A stretch of DNA of 6,077 nt from NCBI GenBank assembly GCA_018715425.1, contig DVLR01000194.1:1-6077 (forward strand), read 5' to 3'. The notes under the pieces are model-generated. The model was not told the DNA's origin and did no database searches. It saw only the letters and a program-made list of their open reading frames with translations. Position numbers and translations under genes: made by a program. Below, piece after piece: positions 5,395-6,077 of the stretch. Position 1 is the stretch's first letter, and each line of letters opens with the position of its first letter. Origin of the DNA: Candidatus Merdenecus merdavium. GTDB taxonomy: Bacteria; Bacillota; Clostridia; Lachnospirales; Lachnospiraceae.

Positions 5395-5994
5395 GTGAAT
5401 AGAAATCATCCATCCATGGAATTAAACAAACTACAAATGGAACTGTCTAAATGCCGTCAATGCCAAGAATCCTTTGGATATCAACCACATCCGATTATTC
5501 AAGGGCATTATAATGCTAAAATCATGCAGATCAGTCAAGCACCATCAAAGAGTGTCCACGAAACAGGAAAGCCTTTTCATGATGCCAGTGGAAGGAGACT
5601 TCGCCAGGAATGGTATAGAATTTCCGATGAGATTTTTTACAATCCAGATCTCTTTTATATTGCCTCTATGGCTCATTGTTATCCAGGCAAGGGATCAGGA
5701 AAAGGAGATAAACGTCCTCCCAAAATCTGCTCAAAACAATGGCTGCGTAGAGAAATAGAATTGGTTGATAACCAGATGTTTATTATCATAGGAAGTTATG
5801 CAGCGCAGTATTTCTTTCCAGGAGAAAAGATCACTACTTTAGCGTTTATAGATAAAGAGATGAATGGAAAGCCAACCTATATCCTGCCCCATCCTTCACC
5901 ATTAAACATGAAGTGGTTTAAAGATCATCCCCAATTTATGGAAGAAAGAATTCCGAAAATAAGAAAAGAAATACATCAATTATTGGAGATATAA
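5395..5994 (+). CDS. Uracil-DNA glycosylase superfamily protein with probable [4Fe-4S] cluster
   Basis: The product (199 residues) probably removes uracil or related damaged bases from DNA at the start of base-excision repair in the cytoplasm. Evidence is the N-terminal Cys20-x2-Cys23, the substrate-pocket motif QAPSKSVHETGKPF (48-61), Cys95 in AHCYPGKGSGKGDKRPP, Cys112 before SKQWLRREIE, and the HPSP motif (166-169). The four cysteines are spaced as in the iron-sulfur glycosylases of families 4 and 5. Motif A has Gln48 and Ser51-Lys52 where typical family 4 members have a Gly-Glu-Ala-Pro-Gly type sequence, so it is a divergent member whose activity is uncertain. The GTG start at 5395 follows GGAAG (5382-5386) by eight bases; the ATG at codon 8 has no ribosome binding site. 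It is separated from the ATPase by a terminator and about 140 bases without a clear promoter. Confidence 0.87.
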   Translation: MNRNHPSMELNKLQMELSKCRQCQESFGYQPHPIIQGHYNAKIMQISQAPSKSVHETGKPFHDASGRRLRQEWYRISDEIFYNPDLFYIASMAHCYPGKGSGKGDKRPPKICSKQWLRREIELVDNQMFIIIGSYAAQYFFPGEKITTLAFIDKEMNGKPTYILPHPSPLNMKWFKDHPQFMEERIPKIRKEIHQLLEI

Positions 5995-6077
5995 GATCAG
6001 ATTTTAAAGAAAAAAAGATTCACTGGTTGATCATAGAAAAAGAATAAAAACAGTAGACGGATATAGAAAATAACTAT

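Noticed and set aside
5474..5758. Open frame of 94 codons on the + strand inside the glycosylase gene
   Set aside because: Out-of-frame shadow; the overlapping frame carries the conserved glycosylase motifs.

Overview
The window is AT-rich, with A/G-rich Shine-Dalgarno sites, intrinsic terminators after most genes and all genes on the + strand. Together with the protein sequences this suggests a low-GC anaerobic Firmicute, most likely of the Clostridia and probably the Lachnospiraceae. That placement is inferred from protein character and from recall of similar gene sets; no search was run.

Layout. Bases 3-92 are the last 29 codons of a gene whose tail looks like the hybrid-cluster protein Hcp, closed by a hairpin terminator at 126-170. 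An AT-rich gene-free stretch (171-542) holds inverted repeats and a possible 14-codon leader ORF. It leads to a sigma-A-type promoter and pckA (612-2216), the ATP-dependent PEP carboxykinase that links oxaloacetate and phosphoenolpyruvate. A strong terminator (2257-2308) isolates pckA.

The most interesting part is 2444-5251. An extended -10 promoter has a perfect 10-bp palindrome in its spacer. It is followed by a 26-residue single-span membrane peptide that is easy to miss (2506-2586). Sixteen bases later comes a 95-residue membrane-anchored protein with an amphipathic helix and a very acidic tail (2603-2890). After an intrinsic terminator and a roughly 130-base leader comes a divergent heavy-metal P1B-type ATPase (3112-5187). 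The ATPase very probably starts at a TTG and has Phe-Ser-Cys where most family members have Cys-Pro-Cys. I read the three genes as one metal-transport module: a transporter with two small membrane partners. The 95-residue protein resembles, in layout and in a few residues, the mycobacterial PacL (DUF1490) partners of metal P-type ATPases. The metal is not determined.

The last gene (5395-5994) is a uracil-DNA glycosylase superfamily protein with four cysteines placed for an iron-sulfur cluster. It lies behind the ATPase terminator and is probably unrelated to the metal module. Bases 5995-6077 show no gene.
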